Source of the DNA: Auanema rhodensis
Taxonomy: Eukaryota; Nematoda; Chromadorea; Rhabditida; Rhabditidae
Direction of reading: 5' to 3'
NCBI GenBank assembly: GCA_964057225.1
Contig: OZ059896.1
Location: forward strand, 3,100,001 to 3,164,000
Length of the DNA stretch: 64,000 nt
A program made the translations under genes and the position numbers. This document shows positions 10,531-23,300 of the stretch, piece after piece; positions within the stretch are counted from its first letter, which is position 1; each line of letters begins with the position of its first letter. The notes under the pieces are model-generated. The model was not told where the DNA came from. It saw only the letters and a program-made list of their open reading frames with translations, and did not search any database.

Positions 10531-13338
10531 ATGCACCGAGATATCAACTGATATAGGTTCACACTTATATCCTCGATTTTCACCGTGAAGAATTAATTTT
10601 TTTGTTGAATAACAATGTCCATCGTCTTTGTCTTGAAAAAAGGAATCTAAAAACATCTACTTTTTGTGAAATTATTTTGAAATTTTTCGGGAAAATTTTT
10701 GTCAAAATGTTTTTGGAAGCAATGTTGAGTGTACATGGAAACTCAACATACACTAATGCATCATTTTTCAAAGGATCATAACTAATTTTTGTATTGAGCG
10801 TTTCTTAATGTAGTATAGTGCATTCGATGCGGATTTTTAAGCTGGGTCGATCTGTGTTATCAGATTTGCGCTACCTTAAAAATACACCGAGATATCAACT
10901 GATATAAGTTCACACTTATATCCTCGATTTTCACCCTGAAGAATTAATTTTTTTGTTGAATAACAATGTCCATCGTCTTTGTCTTGAAAAAAAGAATCTA
11001 AAAACATCTACTTTTTGTGAAATTATTTTGAAATTTTTCGGGAAACTTTTTGTCAAAATGTTTTTGGAAGCAATGTTGAGTGTACATGGAAACTCAACAT
11101 ACACTAATGCATCATTTTTCAAACGATCATAACTAATTTTTGTATTGAGCGTTGCTTAATGTAGTATAGTGCATTCGATGCGGATTTTTAAGCTGCGTCG
11201 ATCTGTGTTATCAGATTTGCGCTAGCTTAAAAATGCACCGAGATATCAACTGATATAGGTTCACACTTATATCCTCGATTTTCACCGTGAAGAATTAATT
11301 TTTTTGTTGAATGACAATGTCCATCGTCTTTGTCTTGAAAAAAGAAATCTAAAAACATCTACTTTTTGTAAAATTATTTTGAAATTTTTCGGGAAACTTT
11401 TTGTCAAAATGTTTTTGGAAGCAATGTTGAGTGTACATGGAAACTCAACATACACTAATGCATCATTTTTCAAACGATCATAACTAATTTTTGTATTGAG
11501 CGTTGCTTAATGTAGTATAGTGCATTCGATGCGGATTTTTAAGCTGCGTCGATCTGTGTTATCAGATTTGCGCTAGCTTGAAAATGCACCGAGATATCAA
11601 CTGATATAGGTTCACACTTATATCCTCGATTTTCACCGTGAAGAATTAATTTTTTTGTTGAATAACAATGTCCATCGTCTTTGTCTTGAAAAAAGGAATC
11701 TAAAAACATCTACTTTTTGTGAAATTATTTTGAAATTTTTCGGGAAAATTTTTGTCAAAATGTTTTTGGAAGCAATGTTGAGTGTACATGGAAACTCAAC
11801 ATACACTAATGCATCATTTTTCAAAGGATCATAACTAATTTTTGTATTGAGCGTTTCTTAATGTAGTATAGTGCATTCGATGCGGATTTTTAAGCTGGGT
11901 CGATCTGTGTTATCAGATTTGCGCTACCTTAAAAATACACCGAGATATCAACTGATATAAGTTCACACTTATATCCTCGATTTTCACCCTGAAGAATTAA
12001 TTTTTTTGTTGAATAACAATGTCCATCGTCTTTGTCTTGAAAAAAAGAATCTAAAAACATCTACTTTTTGTGAAATTATTTTGAAATTTTTCGGGAAACT
12101 TTTTGTCAAAATGTTTTTGGAAGCAATGTTGAGTGTACATGGAAACTCAACATACACTAATGCATCATTTTTCAAACGATCATAACTAATTTTTGTATTG
12201 AGCGTTGCTTAATGTAGTATAGTGCATTCGATGCGGATTTTTAAGCTGCGTCGATCTGTGTTATCAGATTTGCGCTAGCTTAAAAATGCACCGAGATATC
12301 AACTGATATAGGTTCACACTTATATCCTCGATTTTCACCGTGAAGAATTAATTTTTTTGTTGAATGACAATGTCCATCGTCTTTGTCTTGAAAAAAGAAA
12401 TCTAAAAACATCTACTTTTTGTAAAATTATTTTGAAATTTTTCGGGAAAATTTTTGTCAAAATGTTTTTGGAAGCAATGTTGTGTGTACATGGAAACTCA
12501 ACATACACTAATGCATCATTTTTCAAACGATCATAACTAATTTTTGTATTGAGCGTTTCTTAATGTAGTATAGTACATTCGATGCGGATTTTTAAGCTGC
12601 GTCGATCTGTGTTATCAGATTTGCGCTAGCTTAAAAATGAACCGAGATATCAACCGATATAGATTCACACTTATATCCTCGATTTTCACCCTGAAGATTT
12701 AATTTTTTCGTTGAATAACATTGTCCATCGTCTTTGTCTTGAAAAAAGGAATCTGAAAACATCTACTTTTTGTGAAATTATTTTGAAATTTTTCGGGAAA
12801 ATTTTTGTCAAAATGTTTTTGGAAGCAATGTTGAGTGTACATGGAAACTCAACATACACTAATGCATCATTTTTCAAACGATCATAACTAATTTTTGTAT
12901 TGAGCGTTTCTCCATGTAGTATAGTGCATTCGATGCGGATGTTTAAGCTGCGTCTATCTGTGTTATCAGATTTGCGCTAGCTTGAATATGCACCGAGATA
13001 TCAACTGATATAGGTTCACACTTATATCCTCGATTTTCACCGTGAAGAATTAATTTTTTTGTTGAATAACAATGTCCATCGTCTTTGTCTTGAAAAAAGG
13101 AATCTAAAAACATCTACTTTTTGTGAAATTATTTTGAAATTTTTCGGGAAACTTTTTGTCAAAATGTTTTTGGAAGCAATGTTGAGTGTACATGGAAACT
13201 CAACATACACTAATGCATCATTTTTCAAAGGATCATAACTAATTTTTGTATTGAGCGTTTCTTAATGTAGTATAGTGCATTCGATGCGGATTTTTAAGCT
13301 GGGTCGATCTGTGTTATCAGATTTGCGCTACCTTAAAA
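10531..13338 (+). repeat. First family B block, copies 31-38
   Basis: Copy 31 is the first with the full B set: ccgtgaag, tttgttgaataacaatg, ctttgtc, tgtgaaatt, cgggaaaa and caatgttgag. Linked private variants inside the block are tcaaaggatc with tgggtcg and ctacctt, cgggaaacttttt, atgttgtgtg, and atgaaccgag with gatatagattc. These define five recurring B subtypes that reappear in the same order further along. Confidence 0.9.
10722..10749. repeat. 9-bp dyad in family B monomers
   Basis: ATGTTGAGT (10722-10730) and ACTCAACAT (10741-10749) are perfect inverted repeats around a ten-base loop. Offset 194 decides it: G in B gives nine pairs, T in most A copies leaves one mismatch. Some B copies break it (gttgtgt) or shorten it to eight pairs (gcattgttgag). 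AGTGTA and TACACT offer an overlapping alternative pairing. Confidence 0.75.
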
Positions 13339-16300
13339 ATACACCGAGATATCAACTGATATAAGTTCACACCTATATCCTCGATTTTCACCCTGAAGAA
13401 TTAATTTTTTCGTTGAATAACATTGTCTATCGTTTTTGCCTTGAAAAAAGGAATCTAAAAACATCTACTTTTTGCTAAATTATTTTGAAATTTTTCGAAA
13501 AAATTTTTGTCAAAATGTTTTTGGAAGCAATTTTGAGTGTACATGGAAACTCAACATACACTAATGCATCATTTTTCAAACGATCATAACTAATTTTTGT
13601 ATTTAGCTTTTCTCAATGTAATATAGTGCTTTCGATGCGGATTTTTAAGCTGCGTCGATCTGTGTTATCAGATTTGCGCTAGCTTAAAAATGCACCGAGA
13701 TATCAACTGATATAAGTTCACACTTATATCCTCGATTTTCACCCTGAAGAATTAATTTTTTCGTTGAATAACATTGTCCATCGTTTTTGCCTTGAAAAAA
13801 GGAATCTAAGAACATCTACTTTTTGCTAAATTATTTTGAAATTTTTCGAAAAAATTTTTGTCAAAATGTTTTTGGAAGCAATTTTGAGTGTACATGGAAA
13901 CTCAACATACACTAATGCATCATTTTTCAAACGATCATAACTAATTTTTGTATTGAGCGTTGCTTAATGTAGTATAGTGCATTCGATGCGGATTTTTAAG
14001 CTGCGTCGATCTGTGTTATCAGATTTGCGCTAGCTTAAAAATGCACCGAGATATCAACTGATATAGGTTCACACTTATATCCTCGATTTTCACCGTGAAG
14101 AATTAATTTTTTTGTTGAATGACAATGTCCATCGTCTTTGTCTTGAAAAAAGAAATCTAAAAACATCTACTTTTTGTAAAATTATTTTGAAATTTTTCGG
14201 GAAAATTTTTGTCAAAATGTTTTTGGAAGCAATGTTGAGTGTACATGGAAACTCAACATACACTAATGCATCATTTTTCAAACGATCATAACTAATTTTT
14301 GTATTGAGCGTTGCTTAATGTAGTATAGTGCATTCGATGCGGATTTTTAAGCTGCGTCGATCTGTGTTATCAGATTTGCGCTAGCTTGAAAATGCACCGA
14401 GATATCAACTGATATAGGTTCACACTTATATCCTCGATTTTCACCGTGAAGAATTAATTTTTTTGTTGAATAACAATGTCCATCGTCTTTGTCTTGAAAA
14501 AAGGAATCTAAAAACATCTACTTTTTGTGAAATTATTTTGAAATTTTTCGGGAAAATTTTTGTCAAAATGTTTTTGGAAGCAATGTTGAGTGTACATGGA
14601 AACTCAACATACACTAATGCATCATTTTTCAAAGGATCATAACTAATTTTTGTATTGAGCGTTTCTTAATGTAGTATAGTGCATTCGATGCGGATTTTTA
14701 AGCTGGGTCGATCTGTGTTATCAGATTTGCGCTACCTTAAAAATACACCGAGATATCAACTGATATAAGTTCACACTTATATCCTCGATTTTCACCCTGA
14801 AGAATTAATTTTTTTGTTGAATAACAATGTCCATCGTCTTTGTCTTGAAAAAAAGAATCTAAAAACATCTACTTTTTGTGAAATTATTTTGAAATTTTTC
14901 GGGAAACTTTTTGTCAAAATGTTTTTGGAAGCAATGTTGAGTGTACATGGAAACTCAACATACACTAATGCATCATTTTTCAAACGATCATAACTAATTT
15001 TTGTATTGAGCGTTGCTTAATGTAGTATAGTGCATTCGATGCGGATTTTTAAGCTGCGTCGATCTGTGTTATCAGATTTGCGCTAGCTTAAAAATGCACC
15101 GAGATATCAACTGATATAGGTTCACACTTATATCCTCGATTTTCACCGTGAAGAATTAATTTTTTTGTTGAATGACAATGTCCATCGTCTTTGTCTTGAA
15201 AAAAGAAATCTAAAAACATCTACTTTTTGTAAAATTATTTTGAAATTTTTCGGGAAAATTTTTGTCAAAATGTTTTTGGAAGCAATGTTGTGTGTACATG
15301 GAAACTCAACATACACTAATGCATCATTTTTCAAACGATCATAACTAATTTTTGTATTGAGCGTTTCTTAATGTAGTATAGTACATTCGATGCGGATTTT
15401 TAAGCTGCGTCGATCTGTGTTATCAGATTTGCGCTAGCTTAAAAATGAACCGAGATATCAACCGATATAGATTCACACTTATATCCTCGATTTTCACCCT
15501 GAAGATTTAATTTTTTCGTTGAATAACATTGTCCATCGTCTTTGTCTTGAAAAAAGGAATCTGAAAACATCTACTTTTTGTGAAATTATTTTGAAATTTT
15601 TCGGGAAAATTTTTGTCAAAATGTTTTTGGAAGCAATGTTGAGTGTACATGGAAACTCAACATACACTAATGCATCATTTTTCAAACGATCATAACTAAT
15701 TTTTGTATTGAGCGTTTCTCCATGTAGTATAGTGCATTCGATGCGGATGTTTAAGCTGCGTCTATCTGTGTTATCAGATTTGCGCTAGCTTGAATATGCA
15801 CCGAGATATCAACTGATATAGGTTCACACTTATATCCTCGATTTTCACCGTGAAGAATTAATTTTTTTGTTGAATAACAATGTCCATCGTCTTTGTCTTG
15901 AAAAAAGGAATCTAAAAACATCTACTTTTTGTGAAATTATTTTGAAATTTTTCGGGAAACTTTTTGTCAAAATGTTTTTGGAAGCAATGTTGAGTGTACA
16001 TGGAAACTCAACATACACTAATGCATCATTTTTCAAAGGATCATAACTAATTTTTGTATTGAGCGTTTCTTAATGTAGTATAGTGCATTCGATGCGGATT
16101 TTTAAGCTGGGTCGATCTGTGTTATCAGATTTGCGCTACCTTAAAAATACACCGAGATATCAACTGATATAAGTTCACACCTATATCCTCGATTTTCACC
16201 CTGAAGAATTAATTTTTTCGTTGAATAACATTGTCTATCGTTTTTGCCTTGAAAAAAGGAATCTAAAAACATCTACTTTTTGCTAAATTATTTTGAAATT

Positions 16301-16848
16301 TTTCGAAAAAATTTTTGTCAAAATGTTTTTGGAAGCAATTTTGAGTGTACATGGAAACTCAACATACACTAATGCATCATTTTTCAAACGATCATAACTA
16401 ATTTTTGTATTTAGCTTTTCTCAATGTAATATAGTGCTTTCGATGCGGATTTTTAAGCTGCGTCGATCTGTGTTATCAGATTTGCGCTAGCTTAAAAATG
16501 CACCGAGATATCAACTGATATAAGTTCACACTTATATCCTCGATTTTCACCCTGAAGAATTAATTTTTTCGTTGAATAACATTGTCCATCGTTTTTGCCT
16601 TGAAAAAAGGAATCTAAGAACATCTACTTTTTGCTAAATTATTTTGAAATTTTTCGAAAAAATTTTTGTCAAAATGTTTTTGGAAGCAATTTTGAGTGTA
16701 CATGGAAACTCAACATACACTAATGCATCATTTTTCAAACGATCATAACTAATTTTTGTATTTAGCTTTTCTCAATGTAGTATAGTGCATTCGATGCGGA
16801 TTTTTAAGCTGCGTCGATCTGTGTTATCAGATTTGCGCTAGCTTAAAA
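11233..16848 (+). repeat. 8-monomer higher-order repeat, two units of 2,808 bp
   Basis: Copies 33-40 and 41-48 have the same order: six B subtypes followed by two A monomers. Private variants fix the match: gcgtctatctg occurs in the B monomers starting 12637 and 15445, and tgctttcgatg in the A monomers starting 13339 and 16147. The units differ in their first monomer (cgggaaacttt against cgggaaaattt) and in the last tail, which is B-like at 13955 and A-like in the second unit. Confidence 0.85.
13690..14040 (+). repeat. Mosaic monomer: A body, B tail
   Basis: The copy is A-type, with ctaagaac, up to offset 194 (T at 13883). It then carries the B tail gagcgttgcttaatg from 13955. The exchange lies between these two sites, inside the conserved box region. 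Its 8-mer partner at 16498-16848 keeps the A tail, so the exchange is younger than that duplication or was undone in one unit. Confidence 0.85.
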
Positions 16849-17199
16849 ATGCACCGAGATATCAACTGATATAAGTTCACACTTATATCCTCGATTTTCA
16901 CCCTGAAGAATTAATTTTTTCGTTGAATAACATTGTCTATCGTTTTTGCCTTGAAAAAAGGAATCTAAAAACATCTACTTTTTGCTAAATTATTTTCAAA
17001 TTTTTCGAAAAAATTTTTGTCAAAATGTTTTTGGAAGCAATTTTGAGTGTACATGGAAACTCAACATACACTAATGCATCATTTTTCAAACGATCATAAC
17101 TAATTTTTGTATTCAGCTTTTTTCAATGTAGTATAGTGCATTCGATGCGGATTTTTATGCTGCGTCGATCGGTGTTATCAGATTTGCGCTAGCTTAAAA
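16147..17199 (+). repeat. Family A island, copies 47-49
   Basis: Three A monomers lie between B blocks: one with atacaccgag and cacaccta, one with ctaagaac, and one with the cag tail and gatcggtg. The same three, in the same order, sit at 20359-21411, 12 monomers (4,212 bp) later, also after a tgggtcg/ctacctt B monomer. The tgctttcg variant is private to the earlier one of the two. Confidence 0.85.
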
Positions 17200-18603
17200 A
17201 TGCACCGAGATATCAACTGATATAGGTTCACACTTATATCCTCGATTTTCACCGTGAAGAATTAATTTTTTTGTTGAATGACAATGTCCATCGTCTTTGT
17301 CTTGAAAAAAGAAATCTAAAAACATCTACTTTTTGTAAAATTATTTTGAAATTTTTCGGGAAAATTTTTGTCAAAATGTTTTTGGAAGCAATGTTGTGTG
17401 TACATGGAAACTCAACATACACTAATGCATCATTTTTCAAACGATCATAACTAATTTTTGTATTGAGCGTTTCTTAATGTAGTATAGTACATTCGATGCG
17501 GATTTTTAAGCTGCGTCGATCTGTGTTATCAGATTTGCGCTAGCTTAAAAATGAACCGAGATATCAACCGATATAGATTCACACTTATATCCTCGATTTT
17601 CACCCTGAAGATTTAATTTTTTCGTTGAATAACATTGTCCATCGTCTTTGTCTTGAAAAAAGGAATCTGAAAACATCTACTTTTTGTGAAATTATTTTGA
17701 AATTTTTCGGGAAAATTTTTGTCAAAATGTTTTTGGAAGCAATGTTGAGTGTACATGGAAACTCAACATACACTAATGCATCATTTTTCAAACGATCATA
17801 ACTAATTTTTGTATTGAGCGTTTCTCCATGTAGTATAGTGCATTCGATGCGGATGTTTAAGCTGCGTCGATCTGTGTTATCAGATTTGCGCTAGCTTAAA
17901 AATGCACCGAGATATCAACTGATATAGGTTCACACTTATATCCTCGATTTTCACCGTGAAGAATTAATTTTTTTGTTGAATGACAATGTCCATCGTCTTT
18001 GTCTTGAAAAAAGAAATCTAAAAACATCTACTTTTTGTAAAATTATTTTGAAATTTTTCGGGAAAATTTTTGTCAAAATGTTTTTGGAAGCAATGTTGTG
18101 TGTACATGGAAACTCAACATACACTAATGCATCATTTTTCAAACGATCATAACTAATTTTTGTATTGAGCGTTTCTTAATGTAGTATAGTACATTCGATG
18201 CGGATTTTTAAGCTGCGTCGATCTGTGTTATCAGATTTGCGCTAGCTTAAAAATGAACCGAGATATCAACCGATATAGATTCACACTTATATCCTCGATT
18301 TTCACCCTGAAGATTTAATTTTTTCGTTGAATAACATTGTCCATCGTCTTTGTCTTGAAAAAAGGAATCTGAAAACATCTACTTTTTGTGAAATTATTTT
18401 GAAATTTTTCGGGAAAATTTTTGTCAAAATGTTTTTGGAAGCAATGTTGAGTGTACATGGAAACTCAACATACACTAATGCATCATTTTTCAAACGATCA
18501 TAACTAATTTTTGTATTGAGCGTTTCTCCATGTAGTATAGTGCATTCGATGCGGATGTTTAAGCTGCGTCGATCTGTGTTATCAGATTTGCGCTAGCTTG
18601 AAT
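17200..18603 (+). repeat. Dimeric B higher-order repeat, two units of 702 bp
   Basis: Copies 50-51 and 52-53 alternate the atgttgtgtg subtype with the atgaaccgag/gatatagattc subtype. They are alike except for the end of the second unit, which reads cttgaatatgc instead of cttaaaaatgc. The same pair appears once more at 19306-20007. Confidence 0.85.
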
Positions 18604-18954
18604 ATGCACCGAGATATCAACTGATATAGGTTCACACTTATATCCTCGATTTTCACCGTGAAGAATTAATTTTTTTGTTGAATAACAATGTCCATCGTCT
18701 TTGTCTTGAAAAAAGGAATCTAAAAACATCTACTTTTTGTGAAATTATTTTGAAATTTTTCGGGAAACTTTTTGTCAAAATGTTTTTGGAAGCAATGTTG
18801 AGTGTACATGGAAACTCAACATACACTAATGCATCATTTTTCAAAGGATCATAACTAATTTTTGTATTGAGCGTTTCTTAATGTAGTATAGTGCATTCGA
18901 TGCGGATTTTTAAGCTGGGTCGATCTGTGTTATCAGATTTGCGCTACCTTAAAA

Positions 18955-19305
18955 ATACACCGAGATATCAACTGATATAAGTTCACACCTATATCCTCGA
19001 TTTTCACCCTGAAGAATTAATTTTTTCGTTGAATAACATTGTCTATCGTTTTTGCCTTGAAAAAAGGAATCTAAAAACATCTACTTTTTGCTAAATTATT
19101 TTGAAATTTTTCGAAAAAATTTTTGTCAAAATGTTTTTGGAAGCAATTTTGAGTGTACATGGAAACTCAACATACACTAATGCATCATTTTTCAAACGAT
19201 CATAACTAATTTTTGTATTGAGCGTTTCTCCATGTAGTATAGTGCATTCGATGCGGATGTTTAAGCTGCGTCGATCTGTGTTATCAGATTTGCGCTAGCT
19301 TGAAT
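18955..19305 (+). repeat. Mosaic monomer: A body, B tail
   Basis: This copy has an A body (tgtctatcg, tgctaaatt, cgaaaaaa, T at 19148) followed by the B tail gagcgtttctccatg from 19220 and gatgtttaag. The switch is in the same interval as in the mosaic at 13690, but the donor tail is different, so it is a separate event. Confidence 0.85.
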
Positions 19306-20358
19306 ATGCACCGAGATATCAACTGATATAGGTTCACACTTATATCCTCGATTTTCACCGTGAAGAATTAATTTTTTTGTTGAATGACAATGTCCATCGT
19401 CTTTGTCTTGAAAAAAGAAATCTAAAAACATCTACTTTTTGTAAAATTATTTTGAAATTTTTCGGGAAAATTTTTGTCAAAATGTTTTTGGAAGCAATGT
19501 TGTGTGTACATGGAAACTCAACATACACTAATGCATCATTTTTCAAACGATCATAACTAATTTTTGTATTGAGCGTTTCTTAATGTAGTATAGTACATTC
19601 GATGCGGATTTTTAAGCTGCGTCGATCTGTGTTATCAGATTTGCGCTAGCTTAAAAATGAACCGAGATATCAACCGATATAGATTCACACTTATATCCTC
19701 GATTTTCACCCTGAAGATTTAATTTTTTCGTTGAATAACATTGTCCATCGTCTTTGTCTTGAAAAAAGGAATCTGAAAACATCTACTTTTTGTGAAATTA
19801 TTTTGAAATTTTTCGGGAAAATTTTTGTCAAAATGTTTTTGGAAGCAATGTTGAGTGTACATGGAAACTCAACATACACTAATGCATCATTTTTCAAACG
19901 ATCATAACTAATTTTTGTATTGAGCGTTTCTCCATGTAGTATAGTGCATTCGATGCGGATGTTTAAGCTGCGTCGATCTGTGTTATCAGATTTGCGCTAG
20001 CTTGAATATGCACCGAGATATCAACTGATATAGGTTCACACTTATATCCTCGATTTTCACCGTGAAGAATTAATTTTTTTGTTGAATAACAATGTCCATC
20101 GTCTTTGTCTTGAAAAAAGGAATCTAAAAACATCTACTTTTTGTGAAATTATTTTGAAATTTTTCGGGAAACTTTTTGTCAAAATGTTTTTGGAAGCAAT
20201 GTTGAGTGTACATGGAAACTCAACATACACTAATGCATCATTTTTCAAAGGATCATAACTAATTTTTGTATTGAGCGTTTCTTAATGTAGTATAGTGCAT
20301 TCGATGCGGATTTTTAAGCTGGGTCGATCTGTGTTATCAGATTTGCGCTACCTTAAAA

Positions 20359-23300
20359 ATACACCGAGATATCAACTGATATAAGTTCACACCTATATCC
20401 TCGATTTTCACCCTGAAGAATTAATTTTTTCGTTGAATAACATTGTCTATCGTTTTTGCCTTGAAAAAAGGAATCTAAAAACATCTACTTTTTGCTAAAT
20501 TATTTTGAAATTTTTCGAAAAAATTTTTGTCAAAATGTTTTTGGAAGCAATTTTGAGTGTACATGGAAACTCAACATACACTAATGCATCATTTTTCAAA
20601 CGATCATAACTAATTTTTGTATTTAGCTTTTCTCAATGTAATATAGTGCATTCGATGCGGATTTTTAAGCTGCGTCGATCTGTGTTATCAGATTTGCGCT
20701 AGCTTAAAAATGCACCGAGATATCAACTGATATAAGTTCACACTTATATCCTCGATTTTCACCCTGAAGAATTAATTTTTTCGTTGAATAACATTGTCCA
20801 TCGTTTTTGCCTTGAAAAAAGGAATCTAAGAACATCTACTTTTTGCTAAATTATTTTGAAATTTTTCGAAAAAATTTTTGTCAAAATGTTTTTGGAAGCA
20901 ATTTTGAGTGTACATGGAAACTCAACATACACTAATGCATCATTTTTCAAACGATCATAACTAATTTTTGTATTTAGCTTTTCTCAATGTAGTATAGTGC
21001 ATTCGATGCGGATTTTTAAGCTGCGTCGATCTGTGTTATCAGATTTGCGCTAGCTTAAAAATGCACCGAGATATCAACTGATATAAGTTCACACTTATAT
21101 CCTCGATTTTCACCCTGAAGAATTAATTTTTTCGTTGAATAACATTGTCTATCGTTTTTGCCTTGAAAAAAGGAATCTAAAAACATCTACTTTTTGCTAA
21201 ATTATTTTCAAATTTTTCGAAAAAATTTTTGTCAAAATGTTTTTGGAAGCAATTTTGAGTGTACATGGAAACTCAACATACACTAATGCATCATTTTTCA
21301 AACGATCATAACTAATTTTTGTATTCAGCTTTTTTCAATGTAGTATAGTGCATTCGATGCGGATTTTTATGCTGCGTCGATCGGTGTTATCAGATTTGCG
21401 CTAGCTTAAAAATGCACCGAGATATCAACTGATATAAGTTCACACTTATATCCTCGATTTTCACCCTGAAGAATTAATTTTTTCGTTGAATAACATTGTC
21501 CATCGTTTTTGCCTTGAAAAAAGGAATCTAAGAACATCTACTTTTTGCTAAATTATTTTGAAATTTTTCGAAAAAATTTTTGTCAAAATGTTTTTGGAAG
21601 CAATTTTGAGTGTACATGGAAACTCAACATACACTAATGCATCATTTTTCAAACGATCATAACTAATTTTTGTATTTAGCTTTTCTCAATGTAGTATAGT
21701 GCATTCGATGCGGATTTTTAAGCTGCGTCGATCTGTGTTATCAGATTTGCGCTAGCTTAAAAATGCACCGAGATATCAACTGATATAAGTTCACACTTAT
21801 ATCCTCGATTTTCACCCTGAAGAATTAATTTTTTCGTTGAATAACATTGTCTATCGTTTTTGCCTTGAAAAAAGGAATCTAAAAACATCTACTTTTTGCT
21901 AAATTATTTTCAAATTTTTCGAAAAAATTTTTGTCAAAATGTTTTTGGAAGCAATTTTGAGTGTACATGGAAACTCAACATACACTAATGCATCATTTTT
22001 CAAACGATCATAACTAATTTTTGTATTCAGCTTTTTTCAATGTAGTATAGTGCATTCGATGCGGATTTTTATGCTGCGTCGATCGGTGTTATCAGATTTG
22101 CGCTAGCTTAAAAATGCACCGAGATATCAACTGATATAAGTTTACACTTATATCCTCGATTTTCACCCTGAAGAAATAATTTTTTCGTTGAATAACATTG
22201 TCCATCGTTTTTGCCTTGAAAAAAGGAATCTAAAAACATCTACTTTTTGCTAAATTATTTTGAAATTTTTCGAAAAAATTTTTGTCAAAATGTTTTTGGA
22301 AGCAATTTTGAGTGTACATGGAAACTCAACATACACTAATGCATCATTTTTCAAACGATCATAACTAATTTTTGTATTCAGCTTTTTTCAATGTAGTATA
22401 GTGCATTCGATGCGGATTTTTATGCTGCGTCGATCGGTGTTATCAGATTTGCGCTAGCTTAAAAATGCACCGAGATATCAACTGATATAAGTTTACACTT
22501 ATATCCTCGATTTTCACCCTGAAGAAATAATTTTTTCGTTGAATAACATTGTCCATCGTTTTTGCCTTGAAAAAAGGAATCTAAAAACATCTACTTTTTG
22601 CTAAATTATTTTGAAATTTTTCGAAAAAATTTTTGTCAAAATGTTTTTGGAAGCAATTTTGAGTGTACATGGAAACTCAACATACACTAATGCATCATTT
22701 TTCAAACGATCATAACTAATTTTTGTATTTAGCTTTTCTCAATGTAATATAGTGCATTCGATGCGGATTTTTAAGCTGCGTCGATCTGTGTTATCAGATT
22801 TGCGCTAGCTTAAAAATGCACCGAGATATCAACTGATATAAGTTCACACTTATATCCTCGATTTTCACCCTGAAGAATTAATTTTTTCGTTGAATAACAT
22901 TGTCCATCGTTTTTGCCTTGAAAAAAGGAATCTAAAAACATCTACTTTTTGCTAAATTATTTTGAAATTTTTCGAAAAAATTTTTGTCAAAATGTTTTTG
23001 GAAGCAATTTTGAGTGTACATGGAAACTCAACATACACTAATGCATCATTTTTCAAACGATCATAACTAATTTTTGTATTTAGCTTTTCTCAATGTAGTA
23101 TAGTGCATTCGATGCGGATTTTTAAGCTGCGTCGATCTGTACTATCAGATTTGCGCTAGCTTGAAAATGCACCGAGATATCAACTGATATAAGTTCACAC
23201 CTATATCCTCGATTTTCACCCTGAAGAATTAATTTTTTCGTTGAATAACATTGTCTATCGTTTTTGCCTTGAAAAAAGGAATCTAAAAACTTCTACTTTT

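Larger units (their letters stand above)
3862..11232 (+). repeat. 7.4-kb block, first copy of a long-range duplication
   Basis: Copies 12-32 match copies 60-80 (20710-28080) in order of marker monomers, 48 monomers (16,848 bp) apart at both ends. Shared rare markers include ctaagaac, the cag tails, aacttctac (6791), ccctggaga, gaaattcttcg (near 8575), gtagttcag, and the first B copies. Inside the block the offset changes to 47 and 49 monomers, so single monomers were gained and lost after duplication. Confidence 0.8.
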
